Below, piece after piece: positions 9,470 through 22,090 of a DNA stretch of 64,000 bases. Both the position numbers and the translations under genes were made by a program. Source of the stretch: Amyelois transitella (Eukaryota > Arthropoda > Insecta > Lepidoptera > Pyralidae); assembly GCF_032362555.1 (NCBI RefSeq), contig NC_083515.1, positions 2,949,001 through 3,013,000 of the forward strand. Reading direction: 5' to 3'. Positions within the stretch are counted from its first letter, which is position 1, and every line of letters begins with the position of its first letter. Below the pieces are notes generated by a model. It ran no database searches. It was not told the DNA's origin and saw only the letters and a program-made list of their open reading frames with translations.

Positions 9470-11130
9470 TCAGGCTGAGGTTCTTGTACAGAGGATGTGG
9501 ATTCCTTTTGCTTTATCTGTGATAATTTTTTCTAAGGTTTTAAGAACCATAGAAAAAGGTGGAAATGCATAAAAATGGAATTTAGACCAACATAGTGTGA
9601 ATGCGTCGATAGCAAATGCTTCAGGGTCCGGGTGCCATGATATGAAACATTCACATTTCGCATTCGTTCTACTTGCGAACAAATCCATAGTTGGTTTTCT
9701 TAATACAGAGACTATTTTATTATAATATATTTCATTCAATTCCCATTCAGTGTTGGCTAATTGTTTTCGCGACTCAAAATCTGCAATTATGTTGTCTTTT
9801 GTATTAATGTATGTTGCAAAAATGTGTATATTTCTTAATTCACACCATTGCCAAATTTGTTTTGAGAGTTTATGTAAATGAGGATACTGGATACCACCAT
9901 ATCTATTGATGTATGAAACCGCAGTGATGTTATCAATTCTAAGAAGAAGATTACTGTTTGTAACATGTGAAGCAAAACACTTTAATGCGAAAAAGGCTGC
10001 CAACAATTCCAGGGAATTGATATGAAGTTTTAATTCTTGTTCAGTCCATGTTCCTCCAGTTTGTTTAGCACCACAAGAAGCTCCCCATCCAGTCCTGGAT
10101 GCATCGCTAAATACCTGGATGCATCGCTAAATATTTCTAACTGATAATTATTTTTTCTTATATTGTTGGTTGATTTCATGATTATTCTGGACCACCATCT
10201 CAAATCATCTTTACACCGCTCAGTTAATGAGGTCTTTGATTCGAAATTATCATTGTTTTTAAGAAGAGATAGAAATTTTGTTCTCTCTAATTCTTTAGTA
10301 TATAATAAACCATACTTGATAGCAGGACATACTGATATTAATTTCCCAATAACTTGAGCTAAGAATCTAATTGTAATACTATTTTTTGAATATAATTCCG
10401 TTATTAACTTTAAACAATTTTGTCTCTTTTCTTTGGAGATACTGATAGACATATCTAATGTGTTAAAAATAAAGCCTAAGAATTTACATGTCTGTCTTGG
10501 AATAAATTCACATTTTTCTCTGTTAATAATAAAACCTAATTTAGATAGCAGTTCTATGGTACAAGTCATATTGTTAAAACATTTGGTGTAGTTACTGTCA
10601 ATGCATAAATAATCATCGAGGTACACTACTGACAGGTAGCCCTTTTGACGTAGATAAGAGGTCACTGGTTTCATGATTTTTGTGAAAGTTAGTGGGGCTG
10701 TGCAAAGACCAAAAGGTAATACATTAAACTGGTAGTATTTTCCCTCAAAATAGAATCTTAAATATTTTTTACTGCTATTATGCATGTTAATCATATAATA
10801 AGCGTCTTTTAGATCTAAGGATACTAAGTAATCATTTTTGTGTATCAGTTTACAAACTGTTCTGTAGTCTTCTAACTTAAAATGATCACAGTTAACGAAG
10901 GTATTTAATTTTTTAAGATTTAATATAAATCTGTATGATCCATTAGGTTTTTTAATAATAAAAATGGATGAACAAAATTGGTTGTCTACAGGTGAACATA
11001 CCTCTATGGCTTTCACACATAACAACTTGTTTATTTCTGAATATAGTTGTGATTTTTCAGAATCAGAAAAGTTGTTATTCAAGGGAATGGACCTCTGATG
11101 AGATAACCCAATCCAATATGGTGGGGTCAC
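9470..11130 (-). pseudogene. DIRS element 2 reverse transcriptase/RNase H, frameshifted
   Basis: First part (11130-10030): RT with FCSSIFIIKKPNGSYRFILN, SLDLKDAYYMI (catalytic Asp), VLPFGLCTAPLTFTK and VVYLDDYLC (YLDD active site), then a thumb-like region. The frame leaves RNase H right after SDAS (its first catalytic Asp) because of a 20-bp tandem duplication at 10094-10133. The second part (10006-9470) continues RNase H and the tail in the frame that results if one copy is removed: LLAAFFALKCF, IDNITAVSYIN, then DLFASRTNAKC and WHPDPEAFAIDAF. Near the start, fragments of upstream protein (LQNWKQITSDPTILDWV, 11150-11090) sit in a different frame, so a further small indel is possible there. 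Confidence 0.88.
10094..10133. repeat. 20-bp perfect tandem duplication breaking RT/RNase H
   Basis: CCTGGATGCATCGCTAAATA occurs twice in a row, 10094-10113 and 10114-10133. 20 is not a multiple of 3, and removing one copy brings the upstream and downstream frames into register exactly. Confidence 0.95.
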
Positions 11131-11184
11131 TTGTTATTTGTTTCCAATTTTGTAAATAATAACAGATTCTTCCTACCTTAACAT

Positions 11185-12428
11185 CTATTTCCTCCCTCGC
11201 CTCATTGTTGTTTGATCTTCTTTCTTCACCGCAGACTGATGTTTGTTGTACCGGTGGTAAGGCTGCCCTCCTGACCTCTGGGATCTCTGCTGTATTCCTG
11301 CTCGAGGAGGGCCCCGCCAGTTTAAAGTTTTATTATTATTTGTCTTGTCTTTATTTTCATTTTGTTTGACAAAAGGTTTCTTCTTGTCATCACTTTTTAG
11401 GTCCTTTCCTGATTTTTGTACAGCTTTGGCTGTCTTTATTTTTTCTGTTAAATTTTCTCCAAATAGGAATTCTCCCGCTTCGGTTTCTAACAAAGAATCT
11501 TTGAGATCCTTGTTAATAGTTGACAAGACTAAGGTCCGACGTCCTCTGGAATCCAGGAAAAGAGAATCACACAGCAATCGCCCGGCATCATTCATTTTCT
11601 TGATTATGGAGATCTTATTCTCTTGAATGTTCTGTAGGGCCATCTGCAAGGCCTGGCCAATGCAGGATAATGCCGTCGATATTTGTTTTTGACGGTTTTC
11701 AATGACCTGGTCTCTTTTCCGAGCACCTTCGTTCATGGCGGCAGCCACTTCTTTATTTAATTTAGGTGCTATCATCTTTGGTACGTTCTGGAACTCAATA
11801 TTGTCCTTGTGAAGTGGCTCCCTTTCCTCTTTATCTAATCCTCTGCTAAGGATTTTTGTCCAACGGTCAGCCACTTCCTTATGTAGGATTTCTTTTTTAG
11901 GTAATGGAGCAGGTGCCACTCCCAACACATTGAGGATCTCCTCATCTAGGTTAGAATCTTCCTGGTCTAGATTTTCTTCACCTGGATTTTCTACAAACTC
12001 ATCCTCAGGTAGTGGGGTAGGCATGTTTTCTTTGTTATAAGATTGACATTCATCTATCTCCACATCGTCTGTAATGACGAAAAAACATGTTTATATACTG
12101 CATTAAGTCGCGCCATGTACATTCCCACAGAATGTCCTAGGTGCTTTTCGTATGAAAACCACATGTGTTCCCACAGAACACCCTTAGGTTTTATCATTGT
12201 TTTATACTTGACAGCCATGTACATTCCCGCAGAATGCCCTAGGCCCAGTGTAAAAAACAATATATGTTTACAGATATCCTGAGATTCTGTGTTGTGGAAG
12301 AGAAAAAATTTGGTTATAACCTCACCTTCACAATCCGATTCGGGGAGTCGGATAATTTTTCTTTCTAATTTCCGAATTTTCTTTAAAAGATGGTTCCTTT
12401 CTTCCTCCGAGGACCTTTTTTGTGACAT
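11185..12428 (-). CDS. DIRS element 2 Gag-like protein, apparently two exons
   Basis: Exon 1 is 12428-12326 (34 codons plus one base; MSQKRSSEEERNHLLKKIRK, charged and helical). Exon 2 is 12068-11185. The proposed donor is GAAG|GTGAGG and the acceptor CGTCATTACAG|AC. Splicing restores one frame, giving PESDCE-DD-VEIDECQSYN and a protein of about 328 aa. Exon 2 has an acidic N-terminal part, a central helical segment (about residues 90-190 of the joined protein) and a basic Lys/Arg/Gly/Gln-rich C-terminus suited to RNA binding. Exon 2 has no early ATG of its own (its first open codon in the aligned frame is GTG), which supports the splice. The role as Gag, packaging element RNA, is by position and composition. 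Confidence 0.75.
12069..12325 (-). other. Putative intron inside DIRS gag, with an internal repeated motif
   Basis: 257 bp between the proposed donor and acceptor. On the + strand it holds three related copies of a motif like CCATGTACATTCCCACAGAA, at about 12114-12143, 12160-12188 and 12219-12243, each followed by a CCTAGG/CCTTAGG variant. The segment could be a real intron or a small inserted repeat. Confidence 0.6.
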
Positions 12429-12500
12429 TTTTCAACAATACACTGAAAAACTTATAAAAAATGAGGAAATATGTGACGCCGTTTTTGACACAAAAAACCG

Positions 12501-12659
12501 AATGACATAAGGCCATAGATACCGGAAGAGGAAGCACACAGAGGGATGCGTTCAGTTTTTCAATCAAGCTTTAAAATTGTGTGGCGCTAGTGAGTACAAG
12601 ACCGATACTACATTAGTAATCTGTTCATCATCGAGGACGAGACAACAACGAACATAATT
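12501..12659 (-). repeat. DIRS element 2 left terminal repeat (element sense)
   Basis: Inverted copy of 8011-8170. It contains the presumed transcription start region just upstream of gag exon 1, which starts 73 bp inward. Confidence 0.9.
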
Positions 12660-14615
12660 TTCCATCTTTCTGCAATCAACAGATTGGACAACGAAGGATA
12701 TTCAGTACACTTTCCCACGCGAGCGAAGCTTGGGGCAGAAGCTTGTTTTAAAATATTTGTCCCTTGTTAATATTACATGCTTAAACATCAGAAAGGATCC
12801 CTAATGATAATTAGACTTATGAATGGTAAGTTAGGATGAATAAGTAAAATTCAGAGAGGAAGTTAGTTAAACAAACATCTACCTACCTTCATACAAGCTT
12901 AACGTAGTTTGTGGTACTGACGTATTTCAAGGAAGGATAAAAGTCAGTAATAAGTTTTTTTTTTAATTTGTATACGTAAATTTAGACGTCAATGTTTGTA
13001 GACAGCTTGTAATAACTAAATATTTTAAAAAATAAATAAAAAAATATTCTAATAAACAGATAAAGCTTTTATTAATCTACTTGGGTAACTACTACAAACT
13101 AGATGGTAATTCAATCGAGTTATGAACGAAAATCCCACGAGTGGTTGTAGTACCGCTCCAGTCCCTTACTAATATTCACTGTTGCCAACTGTCTCTGATG
13201 AAAACGCGATACATTGTCTTATTTAGTGCGTTATTTAATCGATTTTTGTGGATTCAAAAACAAGCGACAGATCAATGTTAGCGGATAGCGCTATAATGTT
13301 ACATTGGCAATTTTTTTGAAAGAAAAAAGGTCAGCCGTCGAAAATATGTAGGTTTTTAATAGAAGAAATTCTAATTCTCCCTGAACGAACTTTTAATTTA
13401 CTTCAAAAGTACTTTTAATTTTGCTATAGGTACCAAACATTTTAAAAAGCTTCATAGTACTGAAATGGGCGGCTTTATGATAAACTCCAAATTTGTCACA
13501 GCGTAAAAAACGCTATATCTATCGCCGACAGTGCTATGTTGGCAACATTGCTGAGTATGAGAGGTATGCTAATTTCATTTAAATTTCAATTACGACGTCA
13601 CTCAAACGCCGTCGGGTTTCGGGGTATGTTGGATAGTTCATAACAATAAAACCCACTATAGTTATAAATATCTCTACAACACATTAATAGCTAACTCGTG
13701 TCAGAATTTAGCATCCATTTTGTTTGTGTGGTCCTTACAATTTTCGGTATGAGTATGTTTACGAAATTAACGTGAAATGTTTAAAGTTCAAAGGTGTGAC
13801 TTGCAAGCACTTTATTGTTTGTTAAATATATGTATGTTATTTGAAACAGAGTATAAGATGGTTACAATTTTTAACCGACTTCAAAAAAGGAGGAGTACTC
13901 TATTCGACCGTTTTTAAAGGTCTATCTTTTCGAATATTCTGGATTTATTTAGGGATCGTCTGACTAGAACTATGCTACTCCACAAACATTAGCACATCAA
14001 TCATCATCTGTAATGCCATGTGTGCCCATATATCTGTTATTTAAAAGATAGTCCACCTCTCACAAAGCCGTCGTCGTGATTCTTATAGGGAACATAAAAT
14101 TTAAAACCACATCGACTTAGTGAGAAATTCAATTAAAATTATAGCTAATCAAACCACGCAACATCAGGCAAAAAAGGGAACTGGGTAATTAAAGACAATT
14201 CTATTTGAGAATACATTATCTTTGCAGACGTAAACTACTCATCTACTTATTTAGTTAAGTTTCACACAGGATCGTTCTGAAGAGCTAAAATAGATATTTA
14301 CGAGAACAGCCAGCCAGACTATTGTTTACAAAAACACTCCAAGATAGCTTTGTGAACTTGTGTCTTTGCTAAACAATAGCTTAACTTAAACAAAGTTATG
14401 TGCCCTTCAAAATGAATCTATGTAGAAAGTAGTAAGACGTAATTAAACAAAGTAAATACATAATAATTACTCCAGACACTTTTTAACTCTATTTTAGTCC
14501 GACGATACAAAACGATCTATAAAAGGAAGTTAACACATGTCGAAATAGACGTGTACTTAATATTTATGTAACATTTTTCATGTGACATTGAAATAAATAA
14601 ATTCATTCATTTAAT
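12660..14615. other. Intergenic, no gene recognised
   Basis: AT-rich sequence without a credible coding region. Two copies of a TTGGCAAC-type motif occur near 13170 and 13545. No repeat structure stands out beyond poly-A/T runs. Confidence 0.5.
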
Positions 14616-14785
14616 CAAGTCTATATCCTTTGCGGGTAGACAGAGCCGGCAGTCTTGAAGACTGATAGGCAAAGTTCAGCTGTTAGGCTTAATGATAGAA
14701 TTGAGATTCAAATAGAGACAGGTTGCTAGCCCATCGCCTAAAAGAAAATTCCCAAGTTTACAAGCCAATCCCTTAGTCGCCCATA
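14616..14785 (-). repeat. SINE family A copy
   Basis: Shares GGGTAGACAGAGCC, GACTGATAGGC, GATAGAATTGAGATTCAAAT, GGTTGCTAGCCCATCGCCTA and CCCTTAGTCGCC with the copies at 41660, 42482 and 55313. Confidence 0.85.
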
Positions 14786-17700
14786 TATATTATATATCAA
14801 TAAATAATCTGAATCTAGACCTATAATTCTGGCAATAACGGAACCACAAAAACATGTCAATCTTATAACAACCCTAAAAAAAGAGGGGGTTAAAAAATTA
14901 AAACTCCACTATCTCCAATCGACCGTAGAGCAAAGAGTTTACTCCGAAAAGACAAAGTTTCGACGTTCGACACGGAAAACTAATATGCATTATGTGTTTG
15001 TCTAGACTCTTTTGTAATACCTAGGCTAGCAGATATTACTTTTCTATCTACGTGCCCAGAAGCTAAGTAACATAAGTATAAAAGTCAAAGACAAATATTT
15101 TTACATATAGGATAGAGGTTATTATAATTTATATTCTACACGACGAGGGACCCAAATACATTACAACATAGTTTAAGTTATGCGCGGTTAACCTTTCTGT
15201 AGAAACACAAAAGGGGAACCTCATGATATAAAACCCATATCACTTGACGAAATTCGACTGTCTTCTTCATATTTTGGCAACATCGATGGGAGAATAAAAC
15301 GATATTAACAAAAATAAATAAAAACATAAAGGAATATTATATCTAACAGCGGAAACAAAAAGCGCGGCGCGTACTCGCGTATAGAAGCCAATTATCGAAA
15401 TGTCGTAATGATATCGCACGAAATATTTCTCGCACGCTTTCCGGCCGACGTCGGAGTGTCATTGTTGCCGAACCACCCACCTATATTTTATCGGTTTCGC
15501 TTTGTTTCATATCGATCGTTTATAAAAAGAACAATGGCATTGCAAACACGCTTTCGCGTTACAAAGTCGATTTTCGTGGCTTATCGCATTCAGTTTTTTT
15601 TTTCTATTTATCTTATGACCGCCATTACGTTTGGATGTTATTGTTTTGCAAAATGTCGGCACCTGATCCGGATCGGAAGATTATGTAATTTATAATGTAA
15701 TCGGACTTGGACTAAGAGGATTTGGTGTACTTACCTTTCAATGCCTATGTATTGTTGCATTGCTTATGTTGCCTTCATACAAATAAAGTAATGCTTAACA
15801 GGAACCACCCGGAAGCAGCAACACTTTCCGAATGACACAACAACAAACAGTATTTGTGATCGCAGCCAACAGCTGCATAATTTAAATTGTGTCTACAAAG
15901 GACTAGTTCAAGAGGTTTCACAATAATTTCAGTAACGACAATGCTGTGCAATTAACATTTTTATCCGGATACCAACCCAGTTGCCAGGTTTGACGCAAAA
16001 GTGCACTCGAGGGAGAACTAAGTTTGTTTGTATAAGCAGTAAAGCCGAAACCGCGCTAGTGAAATTTCAAATTAAAATAAATTATAATTTTGCTTTGCTG
16101 CGACCGTTTGCTCAACAATCTTTATAAATGTTTGCTAGGAAACTTTGAATGGACACTTCTTTTGTAGATTGCCCGAGATCCGGAATCATCTTAAAAATGT
16201 GTCTTAAATCTAAATATGAACTTTTGTTCATTAGTAACCAATTTCTTCAGAAACCAAGGTCTTGGATGCCTAACCACTACCAAACGGAGGAACTCGAACA
16301 GAACTATTTCAAAGTGTGTATTACAATGGTCAAAAACAATCAGAAATGAGTTGGTAATGACGTAAAACAAATTCAATGTAAGTACATATTTGATAACGAC
16401 CATTTTCTCTGATACGGGGTAGAAATAAATGCTAATCTTATCTTACAGCTTTGATAAAAAGTGGAGTGGAGTATTTTTTGTAACTATAAAAGCAAATTTG
16501 CTTGCTGACATAGATCTGAATATGAATCATAATTTTAATGCAGACCACCTCCGTTAGTGACTCACGAAAACTCACAACTAATGAGTATAGTAAGAAATTC
16601 TTATTCAATCTTTAAAACATGTATGATATTGTAATTGAGACTATAGTGACTTTTAATTACGCGTTTTCATTGTATATTTATCACAATGTCTTCCCATTCA
16701 TCCAGGTTTTATTCTTAGATGTTGGATTCAAAGAATGGTGCTCCCAAGGGCGGCATGTTAGGCCAGCGTGCCCGACACCAGCTGTCCTTGGGAAGCAAGG
16801 AGAAGGGGAAGATATCTTACAGACATTTCCATTAAATCAAAGACTACATAAACTTGAAATATTTGTATATACTTATTTTATGCAGACTTTATTCTACGCA
16901 TAAACAAGCTCTCATTCGAATCATCCTAAAGCAAAAAGCATGACATGGCTACGTTGACTACACGAGGGTTTGATGACAAAAATTCTTTGACTAAAAACCA
17001 ACGGCGCAAAGGCCAAAGGGAAGCAATAAAAAGTCCTAATTAATGATCACACAGGAATTCCAGAGTACCCGTTACACAGTATAGCCAACTCCTCAGTTTT
17101 TTAACTGTAGCTACAGATATTTCGATGCCAAATTAGTTTCCAGTTCCGGTACCCAAATATACACTTTTTGTTCATTGTATTATAACAATTCCTATTCAAT
17201 GAAGAAACATATGGAATAAAGGACCAAAAAAAAGCTAACTCCATCAAAAAGTCACTAAAAATTTACCTCAACGTCTCGAACAGGTCAGAACAATTTGAAG
17301 GAGCCTTTTACAGTTCCCTACGGCTATCGAAAGAAAGTTACCGCTTCTTCTGCACTGACGCCTTGGAAGCGGCATTAATCATAGTTTTTAAGTAATTTAT
17401 TTGACGTCAACCAATGTTGTTAAACCATACGTTTTGACAATTATTAAGCTATATATAGTATCCTATAATAATGAATAAAAATTTTGAATTTTTGAATTTT
17501 GAAAGGTCTACAGTTTGACTCATAGGGGTTGGCAACACTGCTGTAACATTTCGCGTGGGCGTGTAAAACGGGCTGGTGAACTTTGTACACGGTGAACTAA
17601 TTAGTTACTTGTTAGTAATAGAGGAGGTAAACAGAGCTTTAGTGTGTATATTCTTTAAGATTGGGTTGTTAAGAGTCTCCTTTACTAAGAATGATCCTTT

Positions 17701-20700
17701 TATAAAAACGTACAATTATATTATTACAATTATGTATATAGAAGGAGCGGTAAGGCTTTTTATCAAAAAGCAATATTAAAAACACATAATAAACAAACTT
17801 GTCTGAATTTTTCAAAAATTTGCAGAGCTTATTTTATCGGGCAAAATATAGATATACGCAAAAATATATGTAGTAGCTTTATGTTAGTACACTTAATACA
17901 CTGTGTTAGCACATGTGCCTTTAATTAGCATGGATTCATATAATTCATAATAATAGTAGCCTCATTCACCGTTGGGTCTGTATTCAGAGTATATTCAAAT
18001 GTATGAATTTTTATAAGGTCCGAAGAAATCTTTTGTAAATAAATTTTATTTGTTATGAACAGAAATTCAATATAATGCTGAACAAATTTTCAAATTTTGA
18101 CCTCTGAGGGTTTATGAAAAGCCAAGGACTGATTTCATATTGACATGAATATTGCTTCAGTCAATTTCTCAAAATGTATCAAAAACCAGAGTTCTTTGTA
18201 ATTTTTTGTATCAATCACAAATTCTCCAGAACATGCTTTTGAAGTCTGTTACCAATTAGATTCAGTAGGATTCGAGGTCGAATATTCTGTTGCTTTTGAT
18301 GTTACTATTATATATCTGGCATGGATTTTCTAAAAATAAAGCAGCGGAGAATCGTATTGCGGTATGTTACTTGAATTTTAAATGAGAAACAGGAAGAAAT
18401 CGTAAAAATAACGAGCACTTTCTTCAATTCATCAGAATTCTAGGCAAGTCCCTGTTGTTTTTAGAACTCTGCCTACTTAAAAAGACTTTAATTTCCTGTT
18501 TTTTTTGTCATGTTGGTGGAAAAAATGAAAATCAAAGAAAGACAAGTAAAGGCAAAAAATAAATAGCTAAACTTTCGTTTTTAAGTCTATTGGTTTACGA
18601 AATAGTGATTAGTCGGCAAAGAGAGCGGTACCCCAAAAGTCCGGACTCCGAAGCATAAAATCTTGAGGCTGTTTCGGAAAGGCGAGGGTGGTGATGAATT
18701 GTCTAATAGGTAAAGGGAACAAATGAAAAACTATTACACCACTCAACAAAAAGCATCATCGGAATTTACAACGTCGTCTTGTTCATCTACAAAGATCTCT
18801 CGTATGAATTTGTATCGCATTTCCGAAACACAATTCTGAAACTGTATCCGCAAACATGTCAGGAAAACTACGCTTATATCAATCCTGGTCGTATGGTACC
18901 AATGCAATTTCGACATCAAAGGCAGAGTTCAATATGCGCGGCTTACAATGCAACGTAACCTATATGCCCCGGGGCTCCCTGCATCAGGAAACGGGTCAGA
19001 ACCAAGAATTGGGGCAGAATAGTAATTACTTACACGCTAGGGGTACCCGGCAGAGCTGAAACGGCTTTGTAGGGAATAGGTATTCACTCCCGTTACGGGT
19101 TGTTGAACAATCCCTCCCGCCTTTTGTTTTACGGATACTGGGGTATAATTTTTACCTAGCTGTTACTTAGGCTAATTTGAGTAAATGTTTTATCCATTGG
19201 CAGAACCATTTCATGGTTGACTTCTAGGATTTTAAAATAAACCTTAATTTTGTATTATAAGATTATAAATTTGCATTTATTATAAAACGGAAATTGATAC
19301 TGCGACATGACCGTCGACTAACTAATTTGAACTTGGATCTGCGCTCCAAAAGCAATTTGCCTCTGGGCAGTTTTATGTCAGACGCGAATAAAGTTAATTA
19401 CGCTAATTATATCTGCCGCTCTAGCACTAATTGGCTCTATAATGTAACTTTAACGGAGAGAGGGGATTTTGTCAATTTATATGCATTATATGGGATAAAT
19501 ATTGAAATCGTTGCGTGGTGTAAAATTGCAAAGTATAGTATCTACCTCTGCACAGGACTATCTTTTTTAGGATTCGTGAAAATATCATATATCATTCGGA
19601 TCGAAAATACTGGAAACACGATGTACAAAATCTATTGAGAATGACAAAACCTTGTGTCGCTGTCTACCCTTGAAGAATCCCACACACATTGCGATTTCTC
19701 AAAAAGAATGCGAACCACATTTCATAACACCACTATTATCATACCGGTCGATTGAAATTCATTAAATGATTCTCCATCACACTTTGTAGCGTTAAATTAT
19801 GCGGATCTCTTGCTTCTCGCCGTTTGAATTTGCCGTATTATTGGTGTGAGCACGCACCTGCAACATCATTACTCCCAGGAAGGTAAATTGACGAAAAGAT
19901 ATCAAAAGAGAACCAGCGTGATTAACAAAACAGATGAATTATGTTCGGCATGAAAGAATCCAAAAATAAAGTACATTTACCTCCTTTTTAAACAGGTCAA
20001 TGTCGGTTATGTATATCTGAATTTTATGGAGATAATGGTACTACTTGCTTTGTTTTAAAAAGTGTTGTTTTAAATTTTGTTAGTTAGGATCTAGCGCTCT
20101 GATTTGACGACATTTGACGTGTCATATTTTTATTCTACTTACACCCAATCACATTCATTAATTTAATTGCAATAACATAAAAAAACGTTATCGTTCCAAT
20201 ATTTAATAATAAAACATTAAATATTGTAACGAATATGTTAATAAAACATTTTCACGGGCTTTCTTTTAACAAACCAAAGTTATTCGATCAAACATGATCC
20301 CAGACTTTAAACGCTTCCCGTCTGCCGATCCTGTAACCCTATAGGGTCGGGGGCCTCACTCTGGTTATTGCCAGTGCAATTCAGTGTACTAACAACAGTA
20401 TAACGAAGATATCTCGTGAACCTTATGCAGTGTTAATAAACATTAAATTGCAATACATTTTCATACACCAGATTTTGATACACCAGACCGACCGGTTGTG
20501 TGCTGACGGAGCAAGGTTGCATGTGTAGCAGAACCAGATTTCATTTGCAACTTCTTTATAAACGAATTTATCTCTTAGGTTAAACGCAGTTTCGTATTGT
20601 ATAATCTGAAATCCACTAAGTGAAATTAAACGTTTGATACCACGTTGCCATAGCCAATAGAACCTCTGAGGATTTTGTCCATTAGTGTATCTAGATGACT

Positions 20701-21842
20701 GAGAATGAATGAATGAATTTTAACAATAGGTAAGTCTCTGATTTTCCGACAACAATATCTTATTATTATAATAGAATTTTAACCATAAATAGGTGCTTGA
20801 ATTATAGGTTTGGTTCATGTATTTTATATTCAAAAAGTCCTGATAACCCTCATTTAACTTCTCACTGGAAGTCACCGACCATTCCCACTATTGTCTTGGT
20901 ACTATTTGATTGATGTATTAGGTATGTTGTTCATAGTCTGAGTCTCATGTACGATACTTAAGGGCTATTATGTACTATGACACATCGCCACAGCCAACGG
21001 ACGCATTAGAAAGGCAAAATGTGATAACATCTGATACTTTGTTTACCGTTTGTTATAACTGGCATCAGTCATTCACGTTGAGACTTCTAATTGGCAATTA
21101 ACAATGGCATATTTAGTAAAAGCATACATTCAGTTTAGCATTTTGCAACACTTTTGTACCTTATTCGCAACAGTCTTAAGCCGTAGAGAAAAGAAAACTT
21201 CAGCAAACAACATTATTGAATTAAAATTGATTATGCTTTACTAAAAGTGTCTGCTGTGTAAACTTGCGTTTCCCAGCCTTAGCTGTCTCAGCTTTTAAAG
21301 GCTATGGCTTTTCTACGCTAATGCTTCGGCGCAAAACACATCAATACATTAAAATGAGATGAAAACAAAATTACAGATACGAAATATAATGGGAAATGTA
21401 ATTAAAAATGACATTAATGACTTTGATGACAAAGTGTTACGGCTTGTCGGCCGAAAACCCATAAACGCTGCAGACTGTCTAGCATATGCGTAGTGTGTGT
21501 AACGTTTTAAGATTATTATTTTATTTTTCAGATACTGGTTTGCTTATGTCAAGATCTATTCTTTAAAATAATAATGTTCAAGGTATTTCGAGACTTAACA
21601 TGATTTGGGTATTAGAAAAACAACCTACTTATATTATTGTTAGTTTTGGTCTTGTTATATTAATAGCCGTTTTATAAATTCATTTTGTGTATTGCCCTAT
21701 TTCTGATAATCCTCGTCAATGCAATTAACAAGTTTTAACTTCTGCAGAATTCATAAAAATTGGTCCAAGATCTTTCATAATAAACACTAATCGACACGAC
21801 AACGAGTTTCATAAAGTATTGCTGATCAGAAACACATAAAAC
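14786..21842. other. Long intergenic stretch, no gene recognised
   Basis: About 7 kb of mostly AT-rich DNA. Short open frames (for example 15408-15695, 16149-16349, 19294-19638, all +) show no known domain and no matching splice neighbours. 15360-15560 is locally richer in CG dinucleotides and could be a promoter-like patch. 17455-17505 has a TTTTGAAT-type short repeat that looks like a retroelement tail. Otherwise nothing I can support. Confidence 0.45.
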
Positions 21843-22090
21843 CTTGTCTATTTTACGGAGGGATAGGCAGAGATTTCACCTTTCCACTTGTACATGCTTA
21901 TCCCACTTTATCCCCATTCATAACTCTCTTCATGCAAACTCGTCGGTTTTGGGTACTTGACCTAATATTTTGCAAGAACTAGAACGTCCCTGATTTGATC
22001 AAGGTGCATCCGTCGTGATCACGGTTCCAATTCACACTCTCCTTGTATATTTGCATAGTCAAATTTGGTTTCATTCATCCCATCCAAATG
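21843..22090 (-). mobile_element. RTE-type LINE, diverged 3' fragment
   Basis: The plus strand reads GGAGGGATAGGCAGAGATTT, then CATTCATAACTCTCTTCATG, TGATCAAGGTGCATCCGTCG and TTTCATTCATCC, matching base for base with gaps the 3' part of the fuller RTE fragment at 25975-26785. Frames are broken. The 5' end is lost. Confidence 0.8.

Larger units (their letters stand above)
7969..12659 (-). mobile_element. DIRS1-like tyrosine recombinase retrotransposon (element 2), nearly complete
   Basis: About 4.7 kb on the minus strand. In element order: terminal repeat (12659-12501), gag (12428-11185, apparently spliced), RT/RNase H (about 11130-9470), tyrosine recombinase (to 8509), internal complementary region (8255-8383), terminal repeat (8170-7969). 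No flanking target duplication is seen, as expected for recombinase-integrated elements. The only clear inactivating lesion is a 20-bp tandem duplication in the RNase H region. The ITRs are nearly identical (about 159 bp each), which suggests recent insertion. Confidence 0.93.

Noticed and set aside
12112..12245. CRISPR-like array
   Set aside because: Only three diverged repeats with unequal spacing inside a eukaryotic retrotransposon.
12054..12428. A free-standing 124-aa protein reading through the gag intron
   Set aside because: After residue 34 the sequence is low in coding quality and contains repeated non-coding motifs; splicing joins exon 1 to gag in frame.
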